This document shows, piece by piece, positions 10,934 through 20,578 of a stretch of 64,000 nt of DNA. Source of the DNA: Streptomyces neyagawaensis (lineage in GTDB: Bacteria > Actinomycetota > Actinomycetes > Streptomycetales > Streptomycetaceae); the NCBI RefSeq assembly GCF_023516595.1, contig NZ_JAMGBG010000025.1, positions 186,001 to 250,000 on the forward strand, read 5' to 3'. The notes under the pieces were generated by a model. It did no database searches. It saw nothing but the letters and a program-made list of their open reading frames with translations, and had not been told where the DNA came from. Within the stretch, counting starts at the first letter, position 1. Every line of letters starts with the position of its first letter. Both the position numbers and the translations under genes were made by a program.

Positions 10934-12259
10934 ATGGCGACGAACCCGATACCTCAGTTCCCGGCCGGCTTCCTGTGGGGCGTCTCGACCTCCGCACACC
11001 AGATCGAGGGTGCCGCGGACCAGCGCGAGCCCTCCGTGTGGGACGCCTTCACGGCCGAGGAGGGCCGCGTCAAGGACGGCTCGAACGCGGCGGTGGCCTG
11101 CGACCACTTCCACCGCTACCCGCAGGACGTGGCGCTCCTGCGCGAGCTGGGCGTGGACGCGTACCGCTTCTCGGTCTCCTGGCCCCGGGTGAACGCCCCC
11201 GGCGGACTCGACTTCTACGACCGGCTGGTGGACGAGCTGGCGGGCGCGGGCGTACGCCCCGTGCCGACCCTCTTCCACTGGGACCTGCCGCTGTCGCTCC
11301 AGGAGGCGGGCGGCTGGCTGAACCGGGACACCGCCGAGCGGTTCGCCGAGTACGTGGCCGTCGTGGCCGCCCGCCTCGGTGACCGGGTCACCAAGTGGAT
11401 CACCCTCAACGAGCCCGCCGAGCACACCCTGCTGGGCCACGCGCTGGGCACCCACGCGCCGGGCAAGCAGCTGATGTTCGACGCCCTCCCCGCCGCCCAC
11501 CACCAGCTGCTGGGCCACGGTCTGGCCGTACGGGCGCTGCGCGAGGCCGGGGCCTCGGACATCGGCATCGCCAACTCGCACGGGCCGACGTGGGCCGCGT
11601 CCGCGGAGCAGCCGGACGTGGAGGCCGCGGCCTTCTACGACCTGCTGCTGAACCGGCTGTTCGCGGAGCCGGTCCTGCTCGGCGAGTACCCGGACGGGAT
11701 CGGCGAGCTGATGCCGGGCGACGACGTCTCGGCGGACCTGAAGGTGATCTCCGAGCCGATCGACTGGTACGGCGTCAACTACTACGCGCCGACCCGGGTG
11801 GGCGCCCCCGAGGGCACCGACATCGAGTTCGGCGGTGTGACGATCCCCGCCGAACTGCCCTTCACCGTCAAGGAGATCGAGGGCGTCCCGACGACGGACT
11901 TCGGCTGGCCGGTGGTGCCGTCGGGCCTGACGGACCTGCTCACCGCCTTCCGGGACCGCTACGGCGACCGGCTGCCGCCCGTGGTCATCACCGAGAACGG
12001 CTGCTCGTACGAGGGCATCGACGACCAGGAGCGCATCGCCTACCTGGACGGCCATGTCCGGGCCCTCCACCGGGCCGTGGAGGCGGGCGTCGACGTCCGC
12101 GGGTACTTCGTGTGGTCGCTGCTCGACAACTTCGAGTGGGCGGAGGGCTACGCCCGCCGCTTCGGGCTCGTCCACGTCGACTACGCGACGCTGGAGCGGA
12201 CACCCAAGGCGTCGTACGGGTGGTACCGGGACCTGCTCAGAGCGCAGCGCCGGGCATGA
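10934..12259 (+). CDS. Beta-glucosidase, glycoside hydrolase family 1
   Basis: 441 residues, a complete GH1 (beta/alpha)8 barrel. The N-terminal signature is FLWGVSTSAHQIEGA, the acid/base glutamate is E160 in TLNEP, and the nucleophile is E354 in VITENGCSYEG. It is expected to hydrolyse short beta-glucosides such as cellobiose in the cytoplasm, since no signal peptide is present. The ATG at 10934 is used; the frame back to 10898 lies over a possible -35 (TTGACT at 10899). The stop overlaps the ATG of the MFS gene (ATGA), so uptake and hydrolysis are probably coupled. Confidence 0.93.
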   Translation: MATNPIPQFPAGFLWGVSTSAHQIEGAADQREPSVWDAFTAEEGRVKDGSNAAVACDHFHRYPQDVALLRELGVDAYRFSVSWPRVNAPGGLDFYDRLVDELAGAGVRPVPTLFHWDLPLSLQEAGGWLNRDTAERFAEYVAVVAARLGDRVTKWITLNEPAEHTLLGHALGTHAPGKQLMFDALPAAHHQLLGHGLAVRALREAGASDIGIANSHGPTWAASAEQPDVEAAAFYDLLLNRLFAEPVLLGEYPDGIGELMPGDDVSADLKVISEPIDWYGVNYYAPTRVGAPEGTDIEFGGVTIPAELPFTVKEIEGVPTTDFGWPVVPSGLTDLLTAFRDRYGDRLPPVVITENGCSYEGIDDQERIAYLDGHVRALHRAVEAGVDVRGYFVWSLLDNFEWAEGYARRFGLVHVDYATLERTPKASYGWYRDLLRAQRRA

Positions 12260-13509
12260 CGACGACGCAGCCGGTCGACGCCCTCGCCGAACCCGTCGCC
12301 CGGGTCGGCGGGGGCTGGACCGCCACACTGGCACTGGCCAACGCGGCCATCTGGGTGGGCTGGTACGGCCCGCTGCAGATCCTGCTGGCCTCCCAGGCGG
12401 AGCGCTTCGCGCCGGGTGCCGGGATGTCGAAGGAGACGACGCTGGCCTGGGTGACGGGCGCCGGCGCGGTCGTCTCCCTGGTCGCCACACCGCTGTGCGG
12501 CGCGCTGTCGGACCGTACGACGTCCCGGTGGGGGCGCCGTACGCCGTGGATCGTGGCGGGCGCGGCGGGCGGCGCGATGGCGCTGCTGCTTCTCGCGGGC
12601 GCGGGCGGGCTGTGGACGATGGCGGCCGGATGGTGTCTGGTCCAGCTGACCCTCAACGCGTCCTGGGCGGCGGTCACCGCGGCGGTGCCGGACCGGGTGC
12701 CGAGGCTCCAACGGGGCGCTGTGGGCGGCTGGTTGGGCGCCGCGCAGATCCTGGGCGTGGTCGGCGGCACTGGGCTCGCGACACTCGGCGGGGGTGTGGG
12801 CGCCGGGTACGCGGCGTGCGCGGTGTTCACGCTGGCGGGCGTGCTGCCGTACGTCCTGCGCCACCCCGATCCGCGGCTGCCGGTGGCGCACCGACCGGTG
12901 TGGTCGTGGCGGGGCTTCCTCGCCGGGTTCTGGCTGAGCCCGCGCCGGTACCCGGACTTCGCGTGGGCATGGCTGACGCGTTTCCTGGTGAACCTGAGCA
13001 ACGGCATCGGCCTGCTCTACCTGCTCTTCTACCTGCGGGACCGCGTCCGGTACCACGACCCCGAGCAGGGGGTGCTGATCCTCACGGCGGTGAACGCGGT
13101 GATGCTGCTGGCGACGGTGGTGGTCGCCGGGGTGTGGTCGGACCGGGTGGGGCGCCGCAAGCCGTTCGTGTACTGGTCGGGGCTGCTGATGGCGGTCGCG
13201 ACGGCGCTGATCGCGCTCTGGCCGACCTGGCCCGGCGCGCTCGTCGCCTCGGCGCTCCTCGGCCTCGGCTTCGGTGTGTTCGCCTCCGTCGACTTCGCCC
13301 TCATGACCGACGTACTGCCCGAGGCACGCGACCGGGGCAAGGACCTCGGCGTCATCAACATCGCCAACTCCCTTCCCCAGGTGGTCGCGCCGGTGATCGC
13401 CGCACCGATCGTGACGTACCTCGGCGGCTACCGGACGCTGTACCTCGTGGCAGCGGTGATCGGGCTGGCGGGGGCGGTGTTCGTGGGGCGGATCCGGGGA
13501 GTGGACTAG
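12256..13509 (+). CDS. MFS sugar-type transporter
   Basis: 417-residue major facilitator with about 12 hydrophobic segments and the loop 2-3 motif GALSDRTTSRWGRRTPWI, repeated as VWSDRVGRRKPF in the second half. The RRTPWI form resembles the SLC45/GPH-like glycoside transporters rather than drug exporters. The start codon overlaps the glucosidase stop, so the likely substrate is a beta-glucoside such as cellobiose. Longer upstream frames are shadows of the glucosidase gene. Confidence 0.85.
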   Translation: MTTTQPVDALAEPVARVGGGWTATLALANAAIWVGWYGPLQILLASQAERFAPGAGMSKETTLAWVTGAGAVVSLVATPLCGALSDRTTSRWGRRTPWIVAGAAGGAMALLLLAGAGGLWTMAAGWCLVQLTLNASWAAVTAAVPDRVPRLQRGAVGGWLGAAQILGVVGGTGLATLGGGVGAGYAACAVFTLAGVLPYVLRHPDPRLPVAHRPVWSWRGFLAGFWLSPRRYPDFAWAWLTRFLVNLSNGIGLLYLLFYLRDRVRYHDPEQGVLILTAVNAVMLLATVVVAGVWSDRVGRRKPFVYWSGLLMAVATALIALWPTWPGALVASALLGLGFGVFASVDFALMTDVLPEARDRGKDLGVINIANSLPQVVAPVIAAPIVTYLGGYRTLYLVAAVIGLAGAVFVGRIRGVD

Positions 13510-13600
13510 ATCACTCTGCGCACAGACGGCGCACAGGGAACTGATTCGGCGGTTCGGCCCTCTTCCGTGACGACCACCCACGTTGTTGAAGGGACGCCCT

Positions 13601-15589
13601 GTGCCCACGCGTTCACCGAGATCCGCCCTCACCCGCCCCGCACGCCGTGCGATAGCCGTCCTCGCCGTCTCCGGCACCCTGCTCGCCATGCCCTCGCTCG
13701 CGGCGCCCGTCGCCTTCGCGGACGGGGCGCCGCCGACCGATCTGCGGGTGGACGCGAACCGGGACGGCCAGGTCGACGTCACCGGCACGACGGACAACGC
13801 CGGTGAGAACGGCTGGACGGTCGGCCGCGGCGCGCTGATGCTGCCCAACATCGACGACGACACCAAGCGCTGCCCCACCAAGACGTCCAACGGCAAGCCG
13901 CTGTCCGACGCGAAGCTGGCCGCCTGCAACGACGCCTCCGACACCAAGGTGAACGGCACCGCCGACGCCGCCGACCTGGCGCGGATCCGCTCCGTGCCGA
14001 TGACGAGCCTGCCGGCCGGCGCGCAGGGCACGGTGAAGGTGACCGCCGGCGCCGACAAGGCGCGCGTCTTCCTGAAGCGCGCCGACAAGTGGGTGCCGGT
14101 CACCGCGAAGACCCGGCTGACGCGTGCCGAGCTGCGGGCGGGCGTGGAGTTCGGCGTCGAGGCGCGGGACGTCATCCGGGACACCGCCAAGTGGGACGGC
14201 ACCGCCCGGATCCGGCTGACCGTGAAGTCCTCCGCGGGCACGTCCTCCGACACGGTGACCCTGCGGGTGGCGCCGGTCCTCACCCACCACCACCTGCAGA
14301 ACACCCAGCAGCTGATGGTCACCAAGATCGCCGGCACCGAGGGCTACGCGAAGCGCAACCGCATCTTCCGCGAGGGTCTGGACAAGGAGGCGCGGGCCGC
14401 CGGCATCACCAAGCCGACGATCAACTTCACCAAGTACGAGGACATCTGGGCGCAGGACTTCGTGGAGCCCGGCTACGTCAGCATGACCGGCACGGACGGG
14501 CGGCGGCAGGTCATGCGCGTGATGCTGCGCTCGGCGCAGATGGACCGCGAGGCGGGCCGGGAGCTGTTCGAGAAGCTGCGCGGCCCGAACGTCGGCGCCG
14601 TCCAGGTGACCGGCGCCCGCCCCTCCGAGGAGTGGACGCTCAACTCCATGGGCAACGTGGAGACCATCCCGCCCTACGCCCACGGCGACCGTTCCTTCCC
14701 GGCGGGCCGGATCATCATGGGGCACCGCCCCGACAGCGGCTCCAAGCCGGCCAAGGTGATGCGGACGTTCCTGAAGTCGCAGGGCCTTCAGGACCCGCTG
14801 TTCCTGGACACCTCCTGGCTGCACGTGGGCCACGTCGACGAGTTCGTGCAGTTCCTGCCCGCCGACACCCCGCGCGGCTGGAAGCTCGCCGTCGCGGACC
14901 CCGAGGCGGGCCTGAAGCTGCTGCGCGACGCCAAGGCCGCCGGGCACGGCTCGAAGCGGATGTTCTCGCTGCCGGTCGGCCCGACCGAGACGATCAACCA
15001 GGCCCTCGCCTCCAAGACGCTGGTCTCCGACAACAACCTCGCCACGCGCCGCATCGAGGCCAACCTCGCGATCCTGAAGCGCGAGACGGGCGTGACGGAC
15101 GCCGAGGTCGTGCGTGTCCCGGCGCTGTTCACCCAGGGTCGGGAGCAGCAGGGCGAGTCGGGTGACGAGAAGCTCCGCCTGCCCCGGCTGAGCCGCCTCG
15201 GCGCGGGCGCCGAACTCCCCGACGTGGCCCGCGACCACGGCCAGCAGCGGATGCTCGACCGGGCCGTGCCGGGCAGCGCCGCCCCGTCCGCGAACGGCGC
15301 CGTGGGCAGCCCCGCCGCCCCCGCGCCCTCGGTCATGACCAGTGCGTACGTCCCCGGTGCCGTCAACGGCATCGTCCTCAGCCGCACCCACTATCTGGCG
15401 CCGCGCCAGTGGGGCCCCGTCATCGGCGGCAAGGACATCTTCACGGAGGCGGTGACGGCCGCGTACACCGCCGCCGGCATGAAGGTGTCGTACATCGACG
15501 ACTGGGAGACGTACCACCAGGGCATGGGCGAGATCCACTGCGGTACGAACACCCTGCGCGACGCGTCGGCCGCCTGGTGGACGCGCTAG
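13601..15589 (+). CDS. Secreted protein-arginine deiminase (PAD) family
   Basis: 662 residues. It converts peptidyl-arginine to citrulline. A Sec signal peptide (Arg-rich start, hydrophobic AIAVLAVSGTLLAMPSLAA, probable cleavage at AFA-DGA near residue 42) predicts export. The four catalytic positions of animal PADs all align: D286 in IWAQDF, H411 and D413 in GHVDEF, and C647 in EIHCGTNTLRD near the C-terminus. Residues 45-260 correspond to the variable N-terminal/IgG-like part. The GTG at 13601 follows GAAGGGACGCCCT; the TTG at 13583 is less likely. PAD homologues are uncommon in bacteria. Confidence 0.9.
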   Translation: MPTRSPRSALTRPARRAIAVLAVSGTLLAMPSLAAPVAFADGAPPTDLRVDANRDGQVDVTGTTDNAGENGWTVGRGALMLPNIDDDTKRCPTKTSNGKPLSDAKLAACNDASDTKVNGTADAADLARIRSVPMTSLPAGAQGTVKVTAGADKARVFLKRADKWVPVTAKTRLTRAELRAGVEFGVEARDVIRDTAKWDGTARIRLTVKSSAGTSSDTVTLRVAPVLTHHHLQNTQQLMVTKIAGTEGYAKRNRIFREGLDKEARAAGITKPTINFTKYEDIWAQDFVEPGYVSMTGTDGRRQVMRVMLRSAQMDREAGRELFEKLRGPNVGAVQVTGARPSEEWTLNSMGNVETIPPYAHGDRSFPAGRIIMGHRPDSGSKPAKVMRTFLKSQGLQDPLFLDTSWLHVGHVDEFVQFLPADTPRGWKLAVADPEAGLKLLRDAKAAGHGSKRMFSLPVGPTETINQALASKTLVSDNNLATRRIEANLAILKRETGVTDAEVVRVPALFTQGREQQGESGDEKLRLPRLSRLGAGAELPDVARDHGQQRMLDRAVPGSAAPSANGAVGSPAAPAPSVMTSAYVPGAVNGIVLSRTHYLAPRQWGPVIGGKDIFTEAVTAAYTAAGMKVSYIDDWETYHQGMGEIHCGTNTLRDASAAWWTR

Positions 15590-15610
15590 CGGACCCCGCG
15601 CATCCGGTCT

Positions 15611-15655
15611 GAACGTGCCGTCACCCCCCGGCCGCCGGGGGGTGACGGCACGTTC
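15611..15655 (+). terminator. Strong hairpin terminator after the PAD gene
   Basis: A perfect 21-bp stem (15611-15631 with 15635-15655) closed by a CCG loop, 21 bp after the PAD stop. It separates the PAD transcript from the trypco2 operon. Confidence 0.85.
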
Positions 15656-15756
15656 GTGTTCCGGCCCCGGCCGGTGAAGTGGGTTGCCGACGGGGGCTCC
15701 TGATGCGGGGTCACTAGGATGGGCGCGCACGGTGACGGGGTGACGGAGGGCGGGTC

Positions 15757-16062
15757 ATGGCGAGCGGTGGTCGGGACGAGGACTGGCTGGACCTGGCCGA
15801 TGCCGTCGAGGTGCTGCGGACGCAGCTGGCGGAGGCGCAGCGGCGCGGGCAGGGGTCCCCGCTGCGGTTCGTGGTGGGAGAGATCACCGCGGAGTTCGAG
15901 GTGGAGCTGGTGCGGACCCGTAACGGCGGCGGGGCGCTGCGGTTCGGTGTCGTGGAGGCCGACGCCCGCAGGGAGCGCTCGTCCCGGTCGGTGCAGCGGG
16001 TGACCCTGACGTTGAAGCCCGAGCAGCACGGCGGCGACGTCGCCGTGGGCGACGTCGAGTAG
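15757..16062 (+). CDS. Trypco2 family protein (trypsin-co-occurring domain 2)
   Basis: 101-residue soluble protein. The pattern is an N-terminal helix LDLADAVEVLRTQLAEAQ followed by beta strands LRFVVGEITAEFEVEL and ALRFGVVEADAR, ending RVTLTLKP. This matches the trypsin-co-occurring domain 2 family, small proteins encoded beside S1-protease/NTPase proteins in actinobacterial conflict-type loci; its biochemical role is unknown. It starts after GACGGAGGGCGGGTC and ends 24 bp before the protease-STAND gene, making it first of a three-gene operon. A -10-like TAGGAT lies at 15715. Confidence 0.8.
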   Translation: MASGGRDEDWLDLADAVEVLRTQLAEAQRRGQGSPLRFVVGEITAEFEVELVRTRNGGGALRFGVVEADARRERSSRSVQRVTLTLKPEQHGGDVAVGDVE

Positions 16063-16086
16063 GCCGGGGCGCGCGGGGGCTGAACG

Positions 16087-19000
16087 GTGGAGGAGACGCA
16101 GGTCGTCCAGGTCCGCTCCGGCGCGGGCTTCGGCAGCGGCTATCTCGTCGCGCCCCGGCTGGTGCTGACCGCCGCGCACCTGGTGCCCCCGGAGGCGGAC
16201 GGCGCCATCACGGTGTCCCTGCCCGGTGGGACGGAGCGCCCGGTGGTGGTGCGGTGGCGGCGGGACGACGGGGAGACCGTGGACGCCGCGCTGCTGGAGA
16301 TCCCCGCCGACGACGGGCGGTGGTCGCCGCCGAGCACGCTGCGCGGGGCCTTCGGCCGCCGCCCGCAGCGCTGGGGCCGGTGCGTCACCGTCGGCACGGA
16401 GATCCCGGTCGCCGCCCTGGGCTTCCCCCGCCAGCAGCGGACCGCGGCCGGCCGCCGGGACCGGGAGGTGCTGATCGGCCGGGTACGCCCGCACGCCGGC
16501 CCGCCCCACGAGATCATCGACGACGCGGGCACCCTCCGGGCGGACCTGTCGGGCCTCGACGGTACGACCGCCGCGCGCACCACCTCGTGGTCCGGGATGT
16601 CGGGCGCGGCCGTCTTCGCCGACGGCGGGGCCCTGCTGCTCGGGGTGGTGCAGCACGACCGCCGGCCCGGCCAGGGCACCCGGCTGACGTACACGCGCAG
16701 CGAGGATTTGCTGGCCTTCGACGGGTTCCGGGCGGTGGTGCGGCAGGCGACCTCCGTCGACCCGCAGGCCGAACCCGCCGAGCTGGCCCGGCTGTTGGAG
16801 CAGGCGCCGCCCAAGCGGGAGATCGGCTCGCCCAGCATGCTGCTGCGGGCCGACGCCGAGGTCGTGTCGTTCCACGGCAGGGAGGACACCCTCGAACAGC
16901 TGGAGCGGTGGTGTCTTACGGACTCGGGCGGTTTCCCCGCCGTCCGTGTGATCACCGCCCCCGGCGGTCAGGGCAAGACCCGGCTGGCCCGGCGGCTGAC
17001 GGCCCGTATGCGGGACCTGGGCTGGGTGGCGGGGCAGGTGGTCCACGACCCGCCCGACCTCGATGTGCTGCGCGGTGTCCGGCATCCGCTGCTGCTGGTC
17101 GTCGACTACGCCGAGACCCGGCCCGAGCTGGTCAGGCAGCTGCGGCAGCGCACCGAGCAGGCCCGGCACCCGGTGCGGCTGCTGCTGCTCGCCCGTTCCC
17201 TGGGCACCTGGCAGACCCGGGCCGCCCGCGGTCTGCGCGAGATCCGGCTGCACGCGCTCAGCCCCGCCGCCCCCGACCGCGAACACGCCTTCCGTACGGC
17301 GGCCCGTGACCTGTCCCGCCGGCTGGCCGAGGCCACCGGCGACCCGGACGTCGACTGGGCCGGGCTCGCCGAGACCCTCCCGGCCCGCCGCGCCACGGCG
17401 GCCCCGGGCGCCGAGACGGCGCTGACCGTGCAGATGGCGGCCCTCGCGGCGCTGCTGCGCCGGGTCCGGCTCCCCTCGCAGGACGGGGAGGGCCTGGAGG
17501 CGGAGCTGCTGGAGCACGAGACGAAGTACTGGCACGAGAGTGCCGACCGCCGGGGGCTCGGCCGGCTCGGCGACGGGCTGCTCGCCCGGGCGGTGGCGGC
17601 GGCCGTCCTGTGCCCCGCGCTCGGGGAGGCGGAGGCGCACGCGACCGTGGCGCGGCTGCTGCCCGCAGAGTCGCCGCTGCTGATCGCCGAGGTCGCCGCC
17701 TGGCTGCGCGATCTGTACCCGTCGGCCGACGACCGCTACTGGGGCCAGCTGGAGCCCGACCGGCTGGCGGAGACGCACGCGTGCGAGCAGATCCTCCTCG
17801 ACCCCCGGCTGCTCGGGCTGCTGTTCGACCGGGCGCCGGACCACCAGCGGGCGCAGACCCTCACCGTGCTGGCCCGTGCGGCCGTGGCCCACGCCAACGC
17901 GGGCCGCGCCGAGGAGGCGTACACCGTCATCGGCCGGCTGCGGGAGACGTTGCGCTCGGTGCCCGCCGACGCGCCGCTGACCGCGGCCGTGCTGCGCGCG
18001 CACTCGGACACCCTGCCCGAACAGTCCCATGTGCTGCGGGAGTACGCCCTCGACGTCGCTCGCGCGCTGAGCGGGCTGTGCGGGGCCGCCGGGGACGATC
18101 CGCGGGCCCTGCGCGACCGGGCGTGGGCGCTGCACAACCTGGCGGAACGACAGTCGGCCGTCGGCGGCTGGGGCGAGGCCCGGGAGGCGGCCGCCGCGGC
18201 GGCGGAGCTGCGGGAGCGGCTCGCGGCCGACGGGACGGCGACCCACCGCACGGAGTGGGCCGACTCGCTGCTGATGCTCTCCCAGGCCCTGCGGATGACG
18301 GGGAGCCCCGCGCGGGCGCACGACGTCGGCGGCCGGGCACTGGACCTGTTCCGCACGCTCGCGCAGGAGGCGGAGGAGGCGGACAAAGCCGATGAAGCGG
18401 GCGGCCAGGAGGGCGGTGAGGAGGTCGAGCGACGCGGGAGCGGACTCGTGCGGGCCCTCATCCACCAGTCCCAGGTGGTCTGGCGGCTCGACCCGAGCGC
18501 GCTCGGCTTCGACCAGGTCGCCCGGTCCGACGACCACAGCGCCGAGGCCGTCCGCCGGGCCCGGGACCTGGTGGCGCGGCGGCCCGATCTCGACCCGCTG
18601 CTGCTCACCCGGGCGCTGACGGAGCGGGGCGCGAGCCTGTGGCGCTTCCAGCGGCATCCGGAGGCGGTGTCGCTCAGCGAGGAGGCGGTCGAGGCGTCCC
18701 GCCGGCTGGCGGACGAGAACCCCGACGCGTACACCGCCGACCTCGCGCGCGCCCTGATGAGCCTCGCCGTCGACCTGGACTCCGCCGGACGCCCGCACAC
18801 CGAGTGCATGGCGCTGCTGCGCGAGGCCATCGGTCTGATGCGTCCTCTGGCCGAGGAGCTTCCCGCCGTCCACCGGGCCACCCTGGCGCAGATGCTGCAC
18901 AACCTGGCCTGGGAACACCACCTGGTGGGTGACGACACCGCCGCGCGGGCCTGTGTCGACGAGGCGATCGAGCACCGCCGGGCGCTGGTGCGGGAGCCGT

Positions 19001-20082
19001 ACGGGACGGCGATGCCGGCCCTCGCCCAGTCGCTCGGCACCCTCGCCACGTTTCTCTCCCGCGCCGGCGACCACGGGGCGGCGGCGGAGTGCGCGCGGGA
19101 GGCCCTGGAGGTCTACGCGCGCGCCGAACCGCTCAGCGCCGGCGACCTGAACTCGCGGTCCGGCACGGCTCTGGGGCTGGCCCGTTCCTACGACGTCCTG
19201 GGCCGCCCCGCCGACGCGCTCGACGCGCTGAACGAGGGGCTCGCCGTCCGGCGGCGGCTGAGCGAGTACGCTCCGGGCCTCTATACCGAGGGCTACGCCA
19301 ACGCGCTCCACGACCTGTCCGACCTGTACTGGCGCCACGACCGGCAGATCGCCGTACGGATCGTGCTGCGCCAGGCGCTGCCGCACTACCGGCGGCTGGC
19401 CCGGGTCGACGAGGGCGCGCGCCGGGGGCTGGCGGAGTGTCTGCACGACCTCGGCTCCAGCTACGGGACGTCCTGGGCGCTGGCCGACCGGGCGGTGACC
19501 GCGCTGCGCGAGGCGTACCGGCTGCGGGTGGAGCTGGCGGCCGCCGATCCGGCCCAGGAGGAGCAACTGGCCATGACGTGCGCGGCGTTGTGCCGGGCCC
19601 TGCTGAAGGCGTGCGTCTTCCCCGAGGCCGTGCGGGTCGCGGAGCACGAGGTGCGGCTGCGGCGCGGGTTCCTCGCCGCGGACCCGGACGGCCAGGAGTG
19701 GCCCCACTGCTTCGCCCTGCTGCGGCTGGCCAACAGCCGGGCGAGGGCGGGCGAGGACGCGGCGGCCTGGCGGACCGCGCGGGAGGCGGAGGAGGCGTGC
19801 GCGGCGCTGCTCGCGCGCTCCGATCAGCCGCCGGAGGACGCCGCGTGGCTGCTGCACGGGCTGGGCGAGACGCTGAGCCTGTGCGGGCGTCACGACGTAC
19901 GGCGGGCCGCCCGGGCGCTGCGGCCGGCCCGGCGGGCCCTGCGCCTCTACCGGGGCGTGGTGGCGGGGGACCCGAGCAAGCAGAACGGGCTCAGGTGGAT
20001 CGTCGAGGGGCTGGTCAGGGCCCTGGAGCGGGTCGGCCACCATGCGGAGGCCGTCGACGTACGGCTGCGAAGAGGAGTGTGA
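16087..20082 (+). CDS. Trypsin-like protease / STAND-type NTPase / TPR protein
   Basis: 1331 residues, no signal peptide. Residues 1-210 form a chymotrypsin-fold S1 protease with an intact triad: H31 (TAAHLV), D66 (DAALLEIP) and S172 (GMSGAAVF). A P-loop NTPase follows, with Walker A GGQGKT (K297) and Walker B LLLVVDYAE (D340), of the AAA/STAND kind used in signalling ATPases. From about 590 to 1320 it is all helical repeats of TPR type, the usual recognition arm of STAND proteins. The inferred mode is that repeat-sensed ligand drives NTP-dependent oligomerisation and protease activation. The GTG at 16087 is the first in-frame start; its ribosome site is weak. Confidence 0.85.
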   Translation: MEETQVVQVRSGAGFGSGYLVAPRLVLTAAHLVPPEADGAITVSLPGGTERPVVVRWRRDDGETVDAALLEIPADDGRWSPPSTLRGAFGRRPQRWGRCVTVGTEIPVAALGFPRQQRTAAGRRDREVLIGRVRPHAGPPHEIIDDAGTLRADLSGLDGTTAARTTSWSGMSGAAVFADGGALLLGVVQHDRRPGQGTRLTYTRSEDLLAFDGFRAVVRQATSVDPQAEPAELARLLEQAPPKREIGSPSMLLRADAEVVSFHGREDTLEQLERWCLTDSGGFPAVRVITAPGGQGKTRLARRLTARMRDLGWVAGQVVHDPPDLDVLRGVRHPLLLVVDYAETRPELVRQLRQRTEQARHPVRLLLLARSLGTWQTRAARGLREIRLHALSPAAPDREHAFRTAARDLSRRLAEATGDPDVDWAGLAETLPARRATAAPGAETALTVQMAALAALLRRVRLPSQDGEGLEAELLEHETKYWHESADRRGLGRLGDGLLARAVAAAVLCPALGEAEAHATVARLLPAESPLLIAEVAAWLRDLYPSADDRYWGQLEPDRLAETHACEQILLDPRLLGLLFDRAPDHQRAQTLTVLARAAVAHANAGRAEEAYTVIGRLRETLRSVPADAPLTAAVLRAHSDTLPEQSHVLREYALDVARALSGLCGAAGDDPRALRDRAWALHNLAERQSAVGGWGEAREAAAAAAELRERLAADGTATHRTEWADSLLMLSQALRMTGSPARAHDVGGRALDLFRTLAQEAEEADKADEAGGQEGGEEVERRGSGLVRALIHQSQVVWRLDPSALGFDQVARSDDHSAEAVRRARDLVARRPDLDPLLLTRALTERGASLWRFQRHPEAVSLSEEAVEASRRLADENPDAYTADLARALMSLAVDLDSAGRPHTECMALLREAIGLMRPLAEELPAVHRATLAQMLHNLAWEHHLVGDDTAARACVDEAIEHRRALVREPYGTAMPALAQSLGTLATFLSRAGDHGAAAECAREALEVYARAEPLSAGDLNSRSGTALGLARSYDVLGRPADALDALNEGLAVRRRLSEYAPGLYTEGYANALHDLSDLYWRHDRQIAVRIVLRQALPHYRRLARVDEGARRGLAECLHDLGSSYGTSWALADRAVTALREAYRLRVELAAADPAQEEQLAMTCAALCRALLKACVFPEAVRVAEHEVRLRRGFLAADPDGQEWPHCFALLRLANSRARAGEDAAAWRTAREAEEACAALLARSDQPPEDAAWLLHGLGETLSLCGRHDVRRAARALRPARRALRLYRGVVAGDPSKQNGLRWIVEGLVRALERVGHHAEAVDVRLRRGV

Positions 20083-20086
20083 CGCG

Positions 20087-20566
20087 ATGACATCACCGTC
20101 GGCCGACACCGGGCGGGAGGAGTTCCAGGAGGAGTTCCCGGAGGAGTCCGTCGAGGACATCCGGCGGGACGAGGAGAGCGCCGCCCGGCCGGCGGAGCTG
20201 TTCTACGGCAATGTCGGCGAGTTCGTCACGGACCGCTTCGTGTACTTCGTCTCCCGGCCGGCTCCGGGCTCCGGTCGGGTGTGGTGTCCCGAGTGGTACC
20301 GGCACCCCGAGGCGCTGTCCCGGCTGGACGCGCTGTGGCGGGCCTGGGAGGCGCTGCGCTGGGACGCCGGACTTGGTCTGTCCAACTGGTGGGTCCACCA
20401 CTTCGACCCGACGGTACGGGCCCTGCTCGACCCCGTGACCGGCCCCTTCGCCCAGTGCGCGGACGGCCACAGCGCCCCGGAGCCGCTCCTCGTGGAGACG
20501 CCCCCGGCCACGCTGTTCGACGACCAGCGTCTGCCGACGTCGAGGAACCCGTTCGCCCTGGACTGA
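20087..20566 (+). CDS. DUF4913 domain protein
   Basis: 159 residues, function unknown. An acidic N-terminus (residues 1-40, EEFQEEFPEESVEDIRRDEE) precedes a DUF4913-like domain with conserved aromatic residues (FYGNVGEFVTDRF, WCPEWYRHPEALSRL, WWVHHFDPTVRALLDP). The ATG at 20087 follows AGAGGAG and is 4 bp after the protease-STAND stop, so it belongs to the same operon. Elsewhere DUF4913 proteins are frequent on actinobacterial mobile elements. The gene converges on era with a 12-bp gap. Confidence 0.8.
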   Translation: MTSPSADTGREEFQEEFPEESVEDIRRDEESAARPAELFYGNVGEFVTDRFVYFVSRPAPGSGRVWCPEWYRHPEALSRLDALWRAWEALRWDAGLGLSNWWVHHFDPTVRALLDPVTGPFAQCADGHSAPEPLLVETPPATLFDDQRLPTSRNPFALD

Positions 20567-20578
20567 CGGGCGGGTGGG

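Noticed and set aside
15586..20160. 1524-residue minus-strand frame under the trypsin-STAND gene
   Set aside because: The plus strand has protease and P-loop motifs in order; the minus frame is Arg/Gly/Pro/Gln-rich without any domain.
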